The notes beneath the pieces were generated by a model. The model worked only from the letters and a program-made list of their open reading frames with translations, was not told the origin of the DNA and made no database searches. Positions 54,138 to 63,211 of a DNA stretch of 64,000 bases are shown here, in pieces. A program made the position numbers and the translations under genes. The DNA is taken from positions 1-64,000 of the forward strand of contig NZ_BMRZ01000010.1 in assembly GCF_014648895.1 (NCBI RefSeq), written 5' to 3'. Numbering within the stretch: the stretch's first letter is position 1; every line of letters starts with the position of its first letter. This DNA comes from Streptomyces tanashiensis. Its GTDB lineage: Bacteria > Actinomycetota > Actinomycetes > Streptomycetales > Streptomycetaceae.

Positions 54138-55538
54138 CTACCGACGCTGTTCGTCAATCAGTTCGAGGTAGCGGGTGTATTGGACATCGGTGATCTGCCG
54201 GTTGCGGACGAGGCTTCCTTCTTCCATCCGGTAGGTTCGGTCGGGATCGCCCTTGAAGGAGAGCCAGTTGAAGGACGTGGTGACCCAGACGTCGTCGTAA
54301 ACGAGGACCTTTGCGTGCGTGCTCTTCAGGCGGGTGAAGGTGAACTTGTCCTGGTATCGGGCGGCGAGGTTATTGAGCTTGCGGACGGCCGCCGGGTCGG
54401 TCTTGGTGTCGTTCTCCTCGTAACCGTAGGCGATGTCGATCTTCACGCCACGGTTCAGGCGGGCCTCCAGCTTGCCAAGGAACGAGGTGGTGATGATCGC
54501 GTTCTTAATCCACGGGGAGATGAGCAACAGACGGCGACGGGCGTGGGTGAGGGCTTGCTCAAGGATCTCCGGGTGCTCGAAGACACCAATGGCACGGATC
54601 TCGTCCGCCTGAGGCTCCAATGCCGCCGGCGGTGCTGGGGAAGGGTTCTGGGCGCCAAGCTGGAAGGCAGCTTGCTCCGCACGGTGCTGGGTGACTTCCT
54701 GAAGCGGCACCCGAGCTGCTTCCAGGTCGGCTTCGAGAACGGGGCGTTCGGGCGGCGGGGCAACGGTGATGCCGAGCGCCTTGGCGCCACCGTGGCCAAT
54801 CAGGACAAGCTCGTGGGCGTGACTGAGCTCGCCGTCGACGACGACGCCGAGCTGGATGTCGGCGCGTTCTTCGTCGGCGTACACGAGGATCTTGACGGGC
54901 AGCACACGACGTGACGGGGCCTGGGAGATGCTCTTGACTTGGAGTACCTCGCGGTTGGTCGTGCCATTCTCGCGGAGCAGGGCGGTAATGTCGGCCGCGG
55001 TGATGTCGCCGTCCTCAACGGGCCCGGACCGGGCGGCGGGCAGCATGATCAGACCGTCATCCTCAGCCTGGCCGCGTCGCATGGTGGCGTTCCGGTTGTA
55101 GGGAGCCACCTTCCACAACATCTGGTCGTACACCACGGCCTGGTTGACGCGCACAGGCTCCACGGCAGCCGCCGTCTCGGCGGTGACGCGGCCCTTGTCC
55201 GTCAGTCGGAGCCGCAGGTTGGCGGGCTCGGTTCCTGGTGCCGGCGGAGCCCACCTGAGGTCGTCGGAACGGAACAACTCGGCGAGGGTCTGGTCGACCA
55301 TGCGCTCAGGCAGGCCGAGCATTCCGGAGATGCCGCGTTGGCTGGTCACCCCCTGCTGGACCAGCCGCAGCACGAACTCGTCCAACAACGGCAGGTTCTT
55401 GCTGTCCTGGGCGAGTACGTCGGCCGTGACCAGGGCGACGGGCAACGCGGCATCGATGACGGTGATCAGCTCGAGGCCAGGGCGGGCGTTGTGAAAGCGG
55501 ACAGCCAGCAGGCTGTCCGGGCTGAAACTATGCGTCAC
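54138..55538 (-). CDS. mkoB: Mokosh-like PLD-family nuclease
   Basis: This 466-aa protein has a PLD-type catalytic motif STHAKVLVYDD (H408, K410) with SFNWLSF after it, and an N-terminal winged-helix-like part (about 50-130). In type I Mokosh systems a PLD protein (MkoB) pairs with a kinase-helicase (MkoA), which is exactly the neighbour here. The GTG at 55538 with AGGAG upstream is preferred, and the coding regions overlap by 11 bases. It presumably cuts nucleic acid once the partner detects phage. Confidence 0.82.
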   Translation of the reverse strand: MTHSFSPDSLLAVRFHNARPGLELITVIDAALPVALVTADVLAQDSKNLPLLDEFVLRLVQQGVTSQRGISGMLGLPERMVDQTLAELFRSDDLRWAPPAPGTEPANLRLRLTDKGRVTAETAAAVEPVRVNQAVVYDQMLWKVAPYNRNATMRRGQAEDDGLIMLPAARSGPVEDGDITAADITALLRENGTTNREVLQVKSISQAPSRRVLPVKILVYADEERADIQLGVVVDGELSHAHELVLIGHGGAKALGITVAPPPERPVLEADLEAARVPLQEVTQHRAEQAAFQLGAQNPSPAPPAALEPQADEIRAIGVFEHPEILEQALTHARRRLLLISPWIKNAIITTSFLGKLEARLNRGVKIDIAYGYEENDTKTDPAAVRKLNNLAARYQDKFTFTRLKSTHAKVLVYDDVWVTTSFNWLSFKGDPDRTYRMEEGSLVRNRQITDVQYTRYLELIDEQRR

Positions 55539-58500
55539 GGATCTCGCACTCCTGCGGGTGAGCGCCGATGTAGTCGAGGACGTCGCGCAGGGCCCCGGGC
55601 TTGCTGCGGCAGAAGCCGGCGTCACCAACGATAATCAGACCGAAGCGGGCGCGGCTGAGGGCGACATTGATGCGGCGCCAGTAGGGCTGGCCGAGGAACC
55701 CGAAACGTCCCTGGGCGTTGCTGCGGGTCACGGAAAACACGGCGAGGTCGCATTCACGGCCCTGCACGGCGTCCACCGACAGAACCTCTGGGGTGATGTG
55801 CTTGAGCTTCAGAGAAGCCAGTCGTCGTGTGAGCTCTGTGACCTGGCGCCCGTACGGGGCAATGACCAGCACGTCCAGCTTCCTGCTGCCGGGAACCTGG
55901 ATGACCTTCTTGTCGATGGCCTGGTCGATGACCTCCAAACGGCTCATCGCCAGCCTGCTCTCCAGGGGATTGGAGATGCTGGTTTCGGCAGAGCTCCGGT
56001 CGGACTCACGTCGGCCGGGCAGCGCGCTGGTGTCCAGCCAAAGCACCGGCTTGTTGATCGTGGCATATCCGGTTAGCTCATGGTTGCTGGGCGAGATCAG
56101 CTGTCCCTTGTAGAAACAGGTACTGATCATGTTGCCGATCGCCGGCGTCATCCGATACTGCTCGCGCAGCAGGTGTTTGACCGGCTCATTCGTGTGGTTG
56201 GCGAGGTACTGGAACAGCGTGGTCTGCACGAGCTCAGGAATGAGCTGATGGTCAGCCATGACCTTCTCGTCGCGCAGCAGATCCTCATCGATGGGCGGCA
56301 GCTGGTTGGTGTCGCCGACCAGGACCCATCGCTTGGCACGGGCCAGCGGTACTAGCGCCTCGGTCGCGGTCGCCTTCGACGCCTCGTCGAAGATGCACAG
56401 ATCGAACTCCAGATCCCTGACTGCGCGGTGGCCGAGGAACCCCAGGGCCGTACCGCCGATGACTTGCCGGGTGCGGAGAAACGCGCCGATGAGGTTCTGG
56501 TCGGTGCCGATGCGCTGCAGCCACTCACCCTGCAGGCGCAGCAGATCCATCAGCTCCCGTCCGGGCCCGGACGGGCCGAGGAGGACCTCAACAGCATCAC
56601 GGGCGTCGGCAGCACTGAGGTCTTCGCGCAGGGTGAGCTCGCCGGTGAGCATGGACTGGACCTGAGCGAACAGCTCGGAGCGCTGCTGGAGGAGCTGCTC
56701 CTGGCGGGCGCGGGTGGTGACGAGCTCCTCGGCGAGATCCCTGGCGGAGGTGGTTCGATCGGGAGCCGGCCGGTTCGACAACTCCGCGAGCTTGGCCGTC
56801 ACGTGCGCGAGGCTGGCCGCCACGGAGGCGAGTTCCTCCAGCACGACGGCTGCCTTGAGGTGACGAGCCTCCAGTTGGCGTCTTGTAGCCACCGCGTCCA
56901 GGTACTTCTCCGCCCGCGCCCGCACGCCCTGGGTCCACTTCTTGATCTGCCGGTCCAGCAGCAGCGGCTGAACACTCTCGGCCACCCTCGGATCGCCAAC
57001 GTTGCCCAAGCGGACGAGGCCTTGGATGCCGGCGTCTTCGATGCGCTTGAGCGCATTATCGATGGCGATGTGGGTCTGGGACACGATAAGGATCCGGGCA
57101 TGCGAATCGCGCTTGAGGGTCTGCTCGACGATCTCGGCAATCACGGTGGTCTTGCCAGTGCCGGGCGGCCCTTCGACAAGCAGGAGCTCCTGACTGCTCA
57201 GGGCGTGGGTGACGACGTCCCGCTTGCTCCTGTCGAGGTCGGCACGGAACCAGCTGGTGACCTCTGCCGGCGGCCTCGAAGCAATGGTCGCAGGATCATC
57301 AATGATTTGCCGGAGGCGAGGGTTGGCTGTCTGGCCAGCAGCAACAGCGCCCAGAGCATCGCGCTGACGGTTGATGGCGACCTGACTCGGCCCGAGAAAC
57401 GGTAGGAGAACACCCCGGGAGGGAAGCACCGATGCAGGCCGCGTCATCCGCAGCACGGCGGTATCGCCGGTGTAGCTGGTCACCTCGCCGCGGTCGATGG
57501 TCCGGCTGTAGGGGTACTCAGCAACCGACCACTCCTGGCCGATCTCCATGACCGTATCGGGCGAGGAGAGGTGGAACACGCGGGTCTGGCCACCCCCTTC
57601 CATCCGCTCGTACCCGATCTGCTGCCGCCCCTCGGCCGCGACGTCCTCGCGGGCGTCCAGCACCCGGCGCCAGCCGTCGAACAAGTCACCAAGCTGGTTA
57701 CTCGCGCGGGCATTGTCCCGCTGCTCGCGCGCCTCCAGGTGCGCGTCAAGACTGTCCAGCAGGAGGTTGAGCCCAAGGTGTGCCGGATCCTCGCCTGGAT
57801 CGTCGAAGGTCCAGGTCAGAACAGGGCCGAGCTTGAGGGCTGAGGCACGGCGTTTGGCCATCCATTCCTCCGGCCGCTCCTCTGCAGAGAGGATCACGCA
57901 CCGGTCTGGATAGTTCTCGTCGTTGACCAAACGCAGGAACAGCGCCCGGCCGAACACCCGTACCGTGCTGGTGTCGACCTCCTGGGTCTGCGTGTTGTAT
58001 CCGTAGTCGACGTGCACGGTGCCAGAAATGTCCTGGAGTACATCTGCCTTCACGCGTACCCAGTCGATCTCCTCGCCAGTCGGGGCATTGCTGAGGCTCT
58101 CGGCTGCACGTCGGGTCATCTTCAGCCAGAGCCCGTTGCGGCGGCGTGCGTCTCGGTTGCCGCAGACCCGCTCGGCCTCGAGGAGCTGGTGCTCCAGAAC
58201 ACTGGCGTTGGCCGGCCGTTTCTGCGGGTCGAAGTCGATGCAGGACTTCAGGATCGCCCGGATCTCCGCATCCAGTTCCAACCCGTCCAGAACGGTGGAC
58301 AGTTCGGGATAGTCCTTGGCCTTGCTCCGGGAAAGCACCTGGATCGCAAGAACCGCGTATGCGTAGACATCCCGTACGTACGGGATGGCCTCGCTCTGCT
58401 CCGGCGGCGCGTACAGGCTGGAACGGAAGTCGGCCACTGTCTCGTCCGTGACGAGTGTTGCCGCAGAAAGGATCTTGGCGATTCCGAAGTCGGCGAGCTT

Positions 58501-58947
58501 GACCGTGCCGTCACCACTCAATAGCACGTTGCCTGGCTTGATGTCGCGGTGTTGGATCTGGTGCTCATGCGCATACGCGAGCGCGGAGGCCAGTGGCCTG
58601 CCGATACGGGCGAAGAACGCCTGCCAGTCCAGAGGTCGGCCGTCCGCCATCTCATCCTTGAGACTGCGTTCGATCCACTCCAGTGCGATGAAGTACCGCT
58701 CACTTTCGGGATCCCAGCCGGAGTCGAGCATGCGCACGATGTTGGGATGCTTGAGAGTCTTAAGCGCTCCCGTCTCCCGCTCCAGGAAGATCTTCGTAGC
58801 AGCGTCATCGCGCTGCTTGAGCAGCTTGACGGCGACGTAGTCACCACCCTCGGTGGTGACATCGACCGCCTTACGGACCTCTGACAGACCCCCGCGCCGG
58901 GGCTCCTGAGCAAGCAACAGAAACCGGCCGTTGATCGTCGTCCCCAC
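55528..58947 (-). CDS. mkoA: Mokosh-like Ser/Thr kinase-SF1 helicase
   Basis: The 1,139-aa product has an N-terminal Ser/Thr kinase domain: VAVKLLK with K41, HRDIKPGN (133-140), and DFG (153-155). A C-terminal UPF1-like superfamily 1 helicase follows: GPPGTGKT (593-600), FDEASKAT, VGDTNQLPP and VDAVQGRECDL. The kinase-helicase fusion beside a PLD nuclease is the Mokosh type I layout. I chose GTG 58947, with GAGGAG 6 bases upstream, directly before GTTINGRFLLL. The frame stays open to 59247, but that part does not look like kinase sequence. Confidence 0.85.
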   Translation of the reverse strand: MGTTINGRFLLLAQEPRRGGLSEVRKAVDVTTEGGDYVAVKLLKQRDDAATKIFLERETGALKTLKHPNIVRMLDSGWDPESERYFIALEWIERSLKDEMADGRPLDWQAFFARIGRPLASALAYAHEHQIQHRDIKPGNVLLSGDGTVKLADFGIAKILSAATLVTDETVADFRSSLYAPPEQSEAIPYVRDVYAYAVLAIQVLSRSKAKDYPELSTVLDGLELDAEIRAILKSCIDFDPQKRPANASVLEHQLLEAERVCGNRDARRRNGLWLKMTRRAAESLSNAPTGEEIDWVRVKADVLQDISGTVHVDYGYNTQTQEVDTSTVRVFGRALFLRLVNDENYPDRCVILSAEERPEEWMAKRRASALKLGPVLTWTFDDPGEDPAHLGLNLLLDSLDAHLEAREQRDNARASNQLGDLFDGWRRVLDAREDVAAEGRQQIGYERMEGGGQTRVFHLSSPDTVMEIGQEWSVAEYPYSRTIDRGEVTSYTGDTAVLRMTRPASVLPSRGVLLPFLGPSQVAINRQRDALGAVAAGQTANPRLRQIIDDPATIASRPPAEVTSWFRADLDRSKRDVVTHALSSQELLLVEGPPGTGKTTVIAEIVEQTLKRDSHARILIVSQTHIAIDNALKRIEDAGIQGLVRLGNVGDPRVAESVQPLLLDRQIKKWTQGVRARAEKYLDAVATRRQLEARHLKAAVVLEELASVAASLAHVTAKLAELSNRPAPDRTTSARDLAEELVTTRARQEQLLQQRSELFAQVQSMLTGELTLREDLSAADARDAVEVLLGPSGPGRELMDLLRLQGEWLQRIGTDQNLIGAFLRTRQVIGGTALGFLGHRAVRDLEFDLCIFDEASKATATEALVPLARAKRWVLVGDTNQLPPIDEDLLRDEKVMADHQLIPELVQTTLFQYLANHTNEPVKHLLREQYRMTPAIGNMISTCFYKGQLISPSNHELTGYATINKPVLWLDTSALPGRRESDRSSAETSISNPLESRLAMSRLEVIDQAIDKKVIQVPGSRKLDVLVIAPYGRQVTELTRRLASLKLKHITPEVLSVDAVQGRECDLAVFSVTRSNAQGRFGFLGQPYWRRINVALSRARFGLIIVGDAGFCRSKPGALRDVLDYIGAHPQECEIRDA

Positions 58948-59253
58948 CCATTGCTCCTCGCTCAACCTTGCCGCGATCGCAGCTCGCCCCGGACGCCCAT
59001 CATGCCAGCGAGCTGCGCTGCCAAGCAGCCGTTCTGCGAGATGTACAGCGAGGGGAGCCGTATCGTTCGGGCCTTTGCCCAGACGCTCCCTAGCTACCTC
59101 GGAATGGGGCTCCAGAGTGGGAACGTGCTCGGTCCCCGAGCTAGGCAGGGAGGAGCTGATCGCAGCCTGGAGAGGAACCCAAGGCCACCTGAGCACGCAG
59201 ACGTCTCTGGTCCTAACCATGCAGGCTAGGGCGGACACACCTCTCACGCGGGC
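58948..59253. other. 306-base gap upstream of the Mokosh pair
   Basis: The mkoA frame remains open through most of this gap, but codon use weakens and no domain is recognisable. It probably holds the Mokosh promoter. No tRNA or repeat was seen. Confidence 0.4.
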
Positions 59254-60240
59254 TCATGCAGCAATGGTCAGCGGAACGTCCAGGCGCTCCCACGCCCCGA
59301 GCACGGCCTTGTGGGCATCAGGCTGGAGGTGGGCGTAGCGCTGGGTGGTCTGGAAGCTCTCGTGGCCGAGGAGGTGCTGGACTTCGTAGAGGGAGACTCC
59401 CTTCTGGACGAGCCACGAGGCGCAGGTGTGGCGCATGGAGTGGGGTGGATAGTGCGGGACGGGGAGCTGCTCGCCGTCGGTGTCGAAGTAGTGGGCGTTC
59501 TCGATGGCCGGCCACCAGGTCTGGCGGCGCCAGTTGCCGTCGTCAAGGCGACGGCCGGCTCGGCCTTTGGTGATGGTGGTGAAGACCAGGGCGTCACGGT
59601 CGAGCGGGTGGACGTGTCGTTCGAGGGCGTCGAGGACGTGTGGCGGGAGCGGGACCTCCCGGCGGCTCCTCGAACTCTTGGGGTACTCCTTGATGCCGCT
59701 CTTGGTGTTGACCTCCACCACGAACAAGCGGGAACGGCGCTGGTCGATCCGATGGCGATGTAGGCCGGCGAGTTCACCCCAGCGCAGGCCCGTGTAGAAG
59801 CCGAGCAGACACATCGTGCGCCACGGGGCCGGGAGCTCGTCGATGATGCTCTGTGCCTGGTCGAGGGTGAACCATTGCGGGGGCTTGATCGCGATCTGCG
59901 GCAGGTCGATGTTCCGGCAGGGGCTGACCGCGATGACATCGTCGTCGACAGCCGCACGCATGATGGACGACATCAGGTTGTACGCCCTCCTGATCGCCGA
60001 GGCGCCAACCCCCTTCTCGGCCAGCCTGCGGATCCAGCTCTGGACGTCCATGCGGGTGACGGCTCGCATCTCCCAGTCGACCCAGTGGGGCAGCACGTGG
60101 TTCTTGATGCTGGAGGCGTCGCCGCGCAGCGTGTGGGGCTCGACGACGCGGGCCTGCCACCAGCGGGCGTGCCACTCGCGAAACGCCATTTCGCCCGCTC
60201 GCGGGTCCCGCATGCTGCCACGCGCGAACTCGGTCTCCAT
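59254..60240 (-). CDS. int: Tyrosine recombinase/integrase
   Basis: This is a site-specific phage-type integrase; the part from ATG 60240 is 328 aa. It has the core-binding domain (WHARWWQARVVEPHTLRGD) and the catalytic residues: Arg in TGLRWGELAGL, HSMRHTCASW with HxxR, and Tyr in TTQRYAHL. The same frame continues upstream to about 60,357 and encodes the family N-terminal arm-binding region (YLRKLKSGKWQATVRNR), but no ATG, GTG or TTG lies there. An AAGGAG site is 7 bases before an ACG at 60357, so translation may start at ACG or the gene has lost its start. It lies beside xis. Confidence 0.88.
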   Translation of the reverse strand: METEFARGSMRDPRAGEMAFREWHARWWQARVVEPHTLRGDASSIKNHVLPHWVDWEMRAVTRMDVQSWIRRLAEKGVGASAIRRAYNLMSSIMRAAVDDDVIAVSPCRNIDLPQIAIKPPQWFTLDQAQSIIDELPAPWRTMCLLGFYTGLRWGELAGLHRHRIDQRRSRLFVVEVNTKSGIKEYPKSSRSRREVPLPPHVLDALERHVHPLDRDALVFTTITKGRAGRRLDDGNWRRQTWWPAIENAHYFDTDGEQLPVPHYPPHSMRHTCASWLVQKGVSLYEVQHLLGHESFQTTQRYAHLQPDAHKAVLGAWERLDVPLTIAA

Positions 60241-60402
60241 CTCGGTACCCCAGGCACGGGCCTGCGCCTTGAGGGGAAACGACTCGCTGAACCGGTCTCC
60301 AACCCGGTTGCGGACAGTTGCCTGCCATTTGCCGGACTTCAGCTTCCGGAGGTACGTGGTTCCGCTCCTTCCTGTTTCGCGTACGGACGGGCTTGGTCCT
60401 GG

Positions 60403-60609
60403 TCAGCGGCGCCGCGCCGGCGGCGCGACCGCCCTGCTGTTGATGAAGTCGTCCAGGCTCGCGGCGGGGACGCGGACACGAGAGCGAGCCGGTCCTGTGC
60501 GCAGGTCGACGACAGGCAGCTCGCCGGCGGCGATGAAGCGGTAGACCGTTCGGCGGTCGACGTCCAGAGCGGCGGCGACGGCAGGTACGGACAGCAGGCG
60601 CGGGGTCAT
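60403..60609 (-). CDS. xis: Excisionase-type HTH protein
   Basis: This 68-aa MerR/excisionase-like protein reads LLSVPAVAAALDVDRRTVYRFIAAGELPVVDLRTGPARSRVRV, typical of DNA-binding Xis that helps integrase remove the element. The ATG at 60609 follows AAAGGAA. It lies just upstream of int on the same strand, the usual order in actinomycete elements. Confidence 0.88.
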   Translation of the reverse strand: MTPRLLSVPAVAAALDVDRRTVYRFIAAGELPVVDLRTGPARSRVRVPAASLDDFINSRAVAPPARRR

Positions 60610-60923
60610 AGGCGGTTCCTTTGCGTGAGAAAGAGCGACGAGAATTGAGAGATCTGGCTGGGACGGGAGGCAACAAGCCCAGCAGATGCTGCGAGATCGT
60701 CGAATAGGGCTTCTACGTACGGCCGGGATCTCCGAGCGGAGCAGAAGAGGAAGTGAGCGGGGCTACGTGTGTGCGGCGGGGATACGAAATCGGCGCGTAG
60801 GCGAATCGAGCAAGGCGTCCTCTGGGGAGGTGGGCAGACTTCTGGCAGAGACCGGCACGACGGGCGTTCCGGGACCCACAATCATCCGGAGAATCCCCGG
60901 TTTCGCTAACCGGGGATCGTCGG
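60610..60923. promoter_or_regulatory. Intergenic region upstream of xis-int
   Basis: This 314-base gap probably holds the xis-int promoter. Apart from the terminator at 60893-60917 no clear gene is seen; minus-strand open frames here lack a ribosome site and G/C third-position bias. Confidence 0.45.
60893..60917 (-). terminator. Hairpin terminator after XRE gene
   Basis: A perfect 10-base stem (ATCCCCGGTT, loop TCGCT, AACCGGGGAT) lies six bases downstream of the XRE gene stop on the minus strand. Confidence 0.75.
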
Positions 60924-61208
60924 CTATATTTCGCTCGCCTCGGCCGCCCATGAGGGTGTGAGGTCGCCGGCGAGAAGGGCCTGCGGGGCGATTCCGAGGG
61001 CTGTGGCGATGGCGACGAGGTCGTCGATGTCGCAGCGGCGGACGGTGCGTTCGATGCGGGAGAGCGCGGTGAAGGTCATGGGACGACCGAGCGCGGTGAC
61101 GCGGGCTGCGAGCTGGCGCTGGGAGTAGCCGCGGGCGGTACGGGTGCGTTCGATGGCGTGGGCGGCGGCGTGTCCGGCGGGTCCGATGGCGAGGGGTCGT
61201 GGCGGCAT
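60924..61208 (-). CDS. Small XRE-family regulator
   Basis: This 94-aa protein consists mainly of one Cro/C1-type HTH (ERTRTARGYSQRQLAARV, MTFTALSRIER, LVAIATALGI). The ATG at 61208 (MPPRPLAIGP) is chosen; the frame is open to 61427. It is divergent from the HTH/replication-like gene and probably controls the element's early genes. Confidence 0.85.
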   Translation of the reverse strand: MPPRPLAIGPAGHAAAHAIERTRTARGYSQRQLAARVTALGRPMTFTALSRIERTVRRCDIDDLVAIATALGIAPQALLAGDLTPSWAAEASEI

Positions 61209-61474
61209 GGGTGGTGTTGTAGCTTGCGCGCCGACCGGTCCGGAAGGGCATTCCTGTCTGCCGTGAGCGATGCCGATCGCGCGGTGATTTTGGGCGGTGA
61301 TTTCGTCGACCGGGAATTCGCCCCTACAGTGGCCGGACCCGTCGGCACGACATGCCGGCGAGTTGCTCAGAATTCCTAGAAAAGTCTGGACTTCTGCCCA
61401 CTGGGTGTGGCTGTGTTGGCCATGCACCCCGGCGAAGCCGGATTCCCCCGCCCCCTCCCGAAAGGCGGTCGATC

Positions 61475-62401
61475 GTCATCGCCCGTATCCGCACTATCAA
61501 GCCCGAGGCGTTCTCGTCCGAGTCCCTCGCGGCGGTGTCCCTGTCCGCCGAGCGGACCTTCTTCGGACTACTCACACAGGCGGACGACCAGGGCCGGTTC
61601 CGCGATCAGGCAGCGGTCATCGCCGGCCAGCTGTGGTCGCTGCGCCGCGAGCACGGGCCGGAGGCGGTCGAGGACGACCTCATCCAGCTCGACGACGCCG
61701 GGCTGATCTGCCGTTACGAGGGTGAGGACGGCAAGCGGTACCTGCACATCGTCACCTTCGCCAAGCACCAGAAGATCAACCGGCCCAGCGGCGTCCGCAC
61801 TCCCCCGTGCCCGCACCATGATCTCGGGGTGCCGCGTGAGCCCTCACCGCAGATGCGGGGAGCCCTCGCGGAGAGTTCCGCGAGTCGTCCGGGAGGGCTC
61901 ACTGAGCCTTCCGTGACACGACCGGGAGGGCTCACGGACCCCTCCGGGAACGGCGAATCCGCAGGTCAGAGCCGATTCCGCGAGCACTCACCGCAGCCTC
62001 ACGGAGGGCTCACCGAGCCCTCCGTGAGCCCTCACCGTCCGGATCTAGGACCTAGGAACAGGGATCTAGGATCTACCCCGTTGGGGGGCACAAGCGCCCC
62101 CGCGCCCGACTCGATCTCGGCGAAGGACCTGATCGGCGAGTACGCCGCCGCGTGCCCCCATCGCCCGCCGCAGGACGTGCTCAGTCACCTCGGCCGCGAG
62201 GTGAAGAAACTCCTCGCCGAGGGCATCGCCCCGGACCACATCCGCGCCGGCCTCGACCGCCACCGCACCAAGGGCCTGCACCCCAGCACCCTGCCCAGCC
62301 TCGTCCACGAGGCCATGAACGCCACCCCCGCCCTCGCCGCTGCTTACCAGCCGTGGACCAACCCCGCCGACACCGCCGCTGCCTACGGAGGCGACCTCTG
62401 A
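61475..62401 (+). CDS. HTH (replication-type) protein of the element
   Basis: This protein of about 308 aa has a conserved N-terminus (ARIRTIKPEAFSSESLAAVS, AERTFFGLLTQADDQGRF) and winged-helix features typical of a Streptomyces mobile-element family. A repetitive Pro/Gly/Ser-rich linker (EPSVTRPGG, EPSVSPH) and a C-terminal helical domain follow. The expected start codon position holds GTC (61475), six bases after AAAGGCGG, whereas relatives use GTG; an ATG at 61352 would add an unlikely Cys/Pro-rich tail. The stop overlaps the next gene. Confidence 0.75.
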   Translation, partial: VIARIRTIKPEAFSSESLAAVSLSAERTFFGLLTQADDQGRFRDQAAVIAGQLWSLRREHGPEAVEDDLIQLDDAGLICRYEGEDGKRYLHIVTFAKHQKINRPSGVRTPPCPHHDLGVPREPSPQMRGALAESSASRPGGLTEPSVTRPGGLTDPSGNGESAGQSRFREHSPQPHGGLTEPSVSPHRPDLGPRNRDLGSTPLGGTSAPAPDSISAKDLIGEYAAACPHRPPQDVLSHLGREVKKLLAEGIAPDHIRAGLDRHRTKGLHPSTLPSLVHEAMNATPALAAAYQPWTNPADTAAAYGGDL

Positions 62402-63099
62402 CCACCACCGCCCTCACCCGCGCTCCGCAGCAGCCCGCCCGGATCACCGGCCGACTCGGCGACATCCTGGCCCGGCGCGGCATCGCCCCCGACGCCGCCG
62501 CCCAGGAGCCGGCGCCCGAGCCGGTCACCGCGCTGCAACTGGCCGAAGCCCGTATCCCCGCCCGCTACCGGCACGCCTTCGCCGACCACCCCCAGGTCAC
62601 CGCCTGGGCGGACGCGATCGCCCGCGCCGGACGCCCCGGCCCCGCCGGCGCACCGGGCATCGCGGAGGGACCCTCGCTGCGGATCGTCGGCCCGACCGGC
62701 ACCGGCAAGACCCACCAGGCATACGGCGCCATCCGCACCCTGCTGGCCGCCGGGGTCCGCCTGCGCTGGGAAGCCGTCACCGCCGCCGACCTGTACGCCC
62801 GCCTGCGCCCACGCCCCGGCTCCGACAGCGAGCGCGACCTGCAGAGCCTGATGCGCTGCCCGCTGCTGCTCCTGGACGACCTCGGCGCGGCGAAGACCAG
62901 CGAGTGGACCGAGGAACTCACCTACCGGCTGATCAACCACCGGTACGAGCACCTGCGCCCCACCCTGATCACCAGCAACCTCGCCACCGACGCGCTGCGT
63001 GCGGCCCTCGGCGACCGCGTCGCCTCCCGCCTGGCCCAGATGACCGAGCGCGTCACTCTCGACGGCCCCGACCGCCGCCGCACCAGACCCGCCGCCTGA
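62398..63099 (+). CDS. DnaC/IstB-like ATPase
   Basis: This 233-aa AAA+ ATPase has Walker A GPTGTGKT, Walker B LLLLDDLGAA, sensor motif LITSNLA and an arginine-finger region DRVASRL. It resembles helicase-loader-like ATPases encoded next to the HTH gene in Streptomyces elements, where they may assist replication. The only suitable start is a CTG at 62398 that overlaps the upstream stop (CTGA) and is 6 bases after GGAGG. Confidence 0.85.
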   Translation: MTTTALTRAPQQPARITGRLGDILARRGIAPDAAAQEPAPEPVTALQLAEARIPARYRHAFADHPQVTAWADAIARAGRPGPAGAPGIAEGPSLRIVGPTGTGKTHQAYGAIRTLLAAGVRLRWEAVTAADLYARLRPRPGSDSERDLQSLMRCPLLLLDDLGAAKTSEWTEELTYRLINHRYEHLRPTLITSNLATDALRAALGDRVASRLAQMTERVTLDGPDRRRTRPAA

Positions 63100-63163
63100 C
63101 GCCCGCCGCTACGCCACGGTTCCTCCCCCAGCCGTCCGGCCCCTCACCACGGACGTCTCACCA

Positions 63164-63197
63164 CCCTGCCCTGCCCTGCCCTGCCCTGCCCTGCCCT
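63164..63197. repeat. CCCTG tandem repeat
   Basis: Six perfect CCCTG copies and a seventh imperfect one lie between the ATPase stop and the SpdB-like gene, just before its GGAG ribosome site. Copy number could alter spacing and expression. Confidence 0.85.
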
Positions 63198-63211
63198 TGG
63201 AGCGTCTCCGC

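Noticed and set aside
59200..59260. tRNA gene as attachment site next to int
   Set aside because: No cloverleaf-like sequence or TTC-containing arm found; the methyltransferase 3' fragment at 52.5 kb is a better candidate.
60606..60881. 91-aa minus-strand frame upstream of xis
   Set aside because: No G/C third-position bias, no ribosome site and no recognisable fold.
63164..63197. Short repeats considered as CRISPR
   Set aside because: Five-base units without spacers; a simple tandem repeat.
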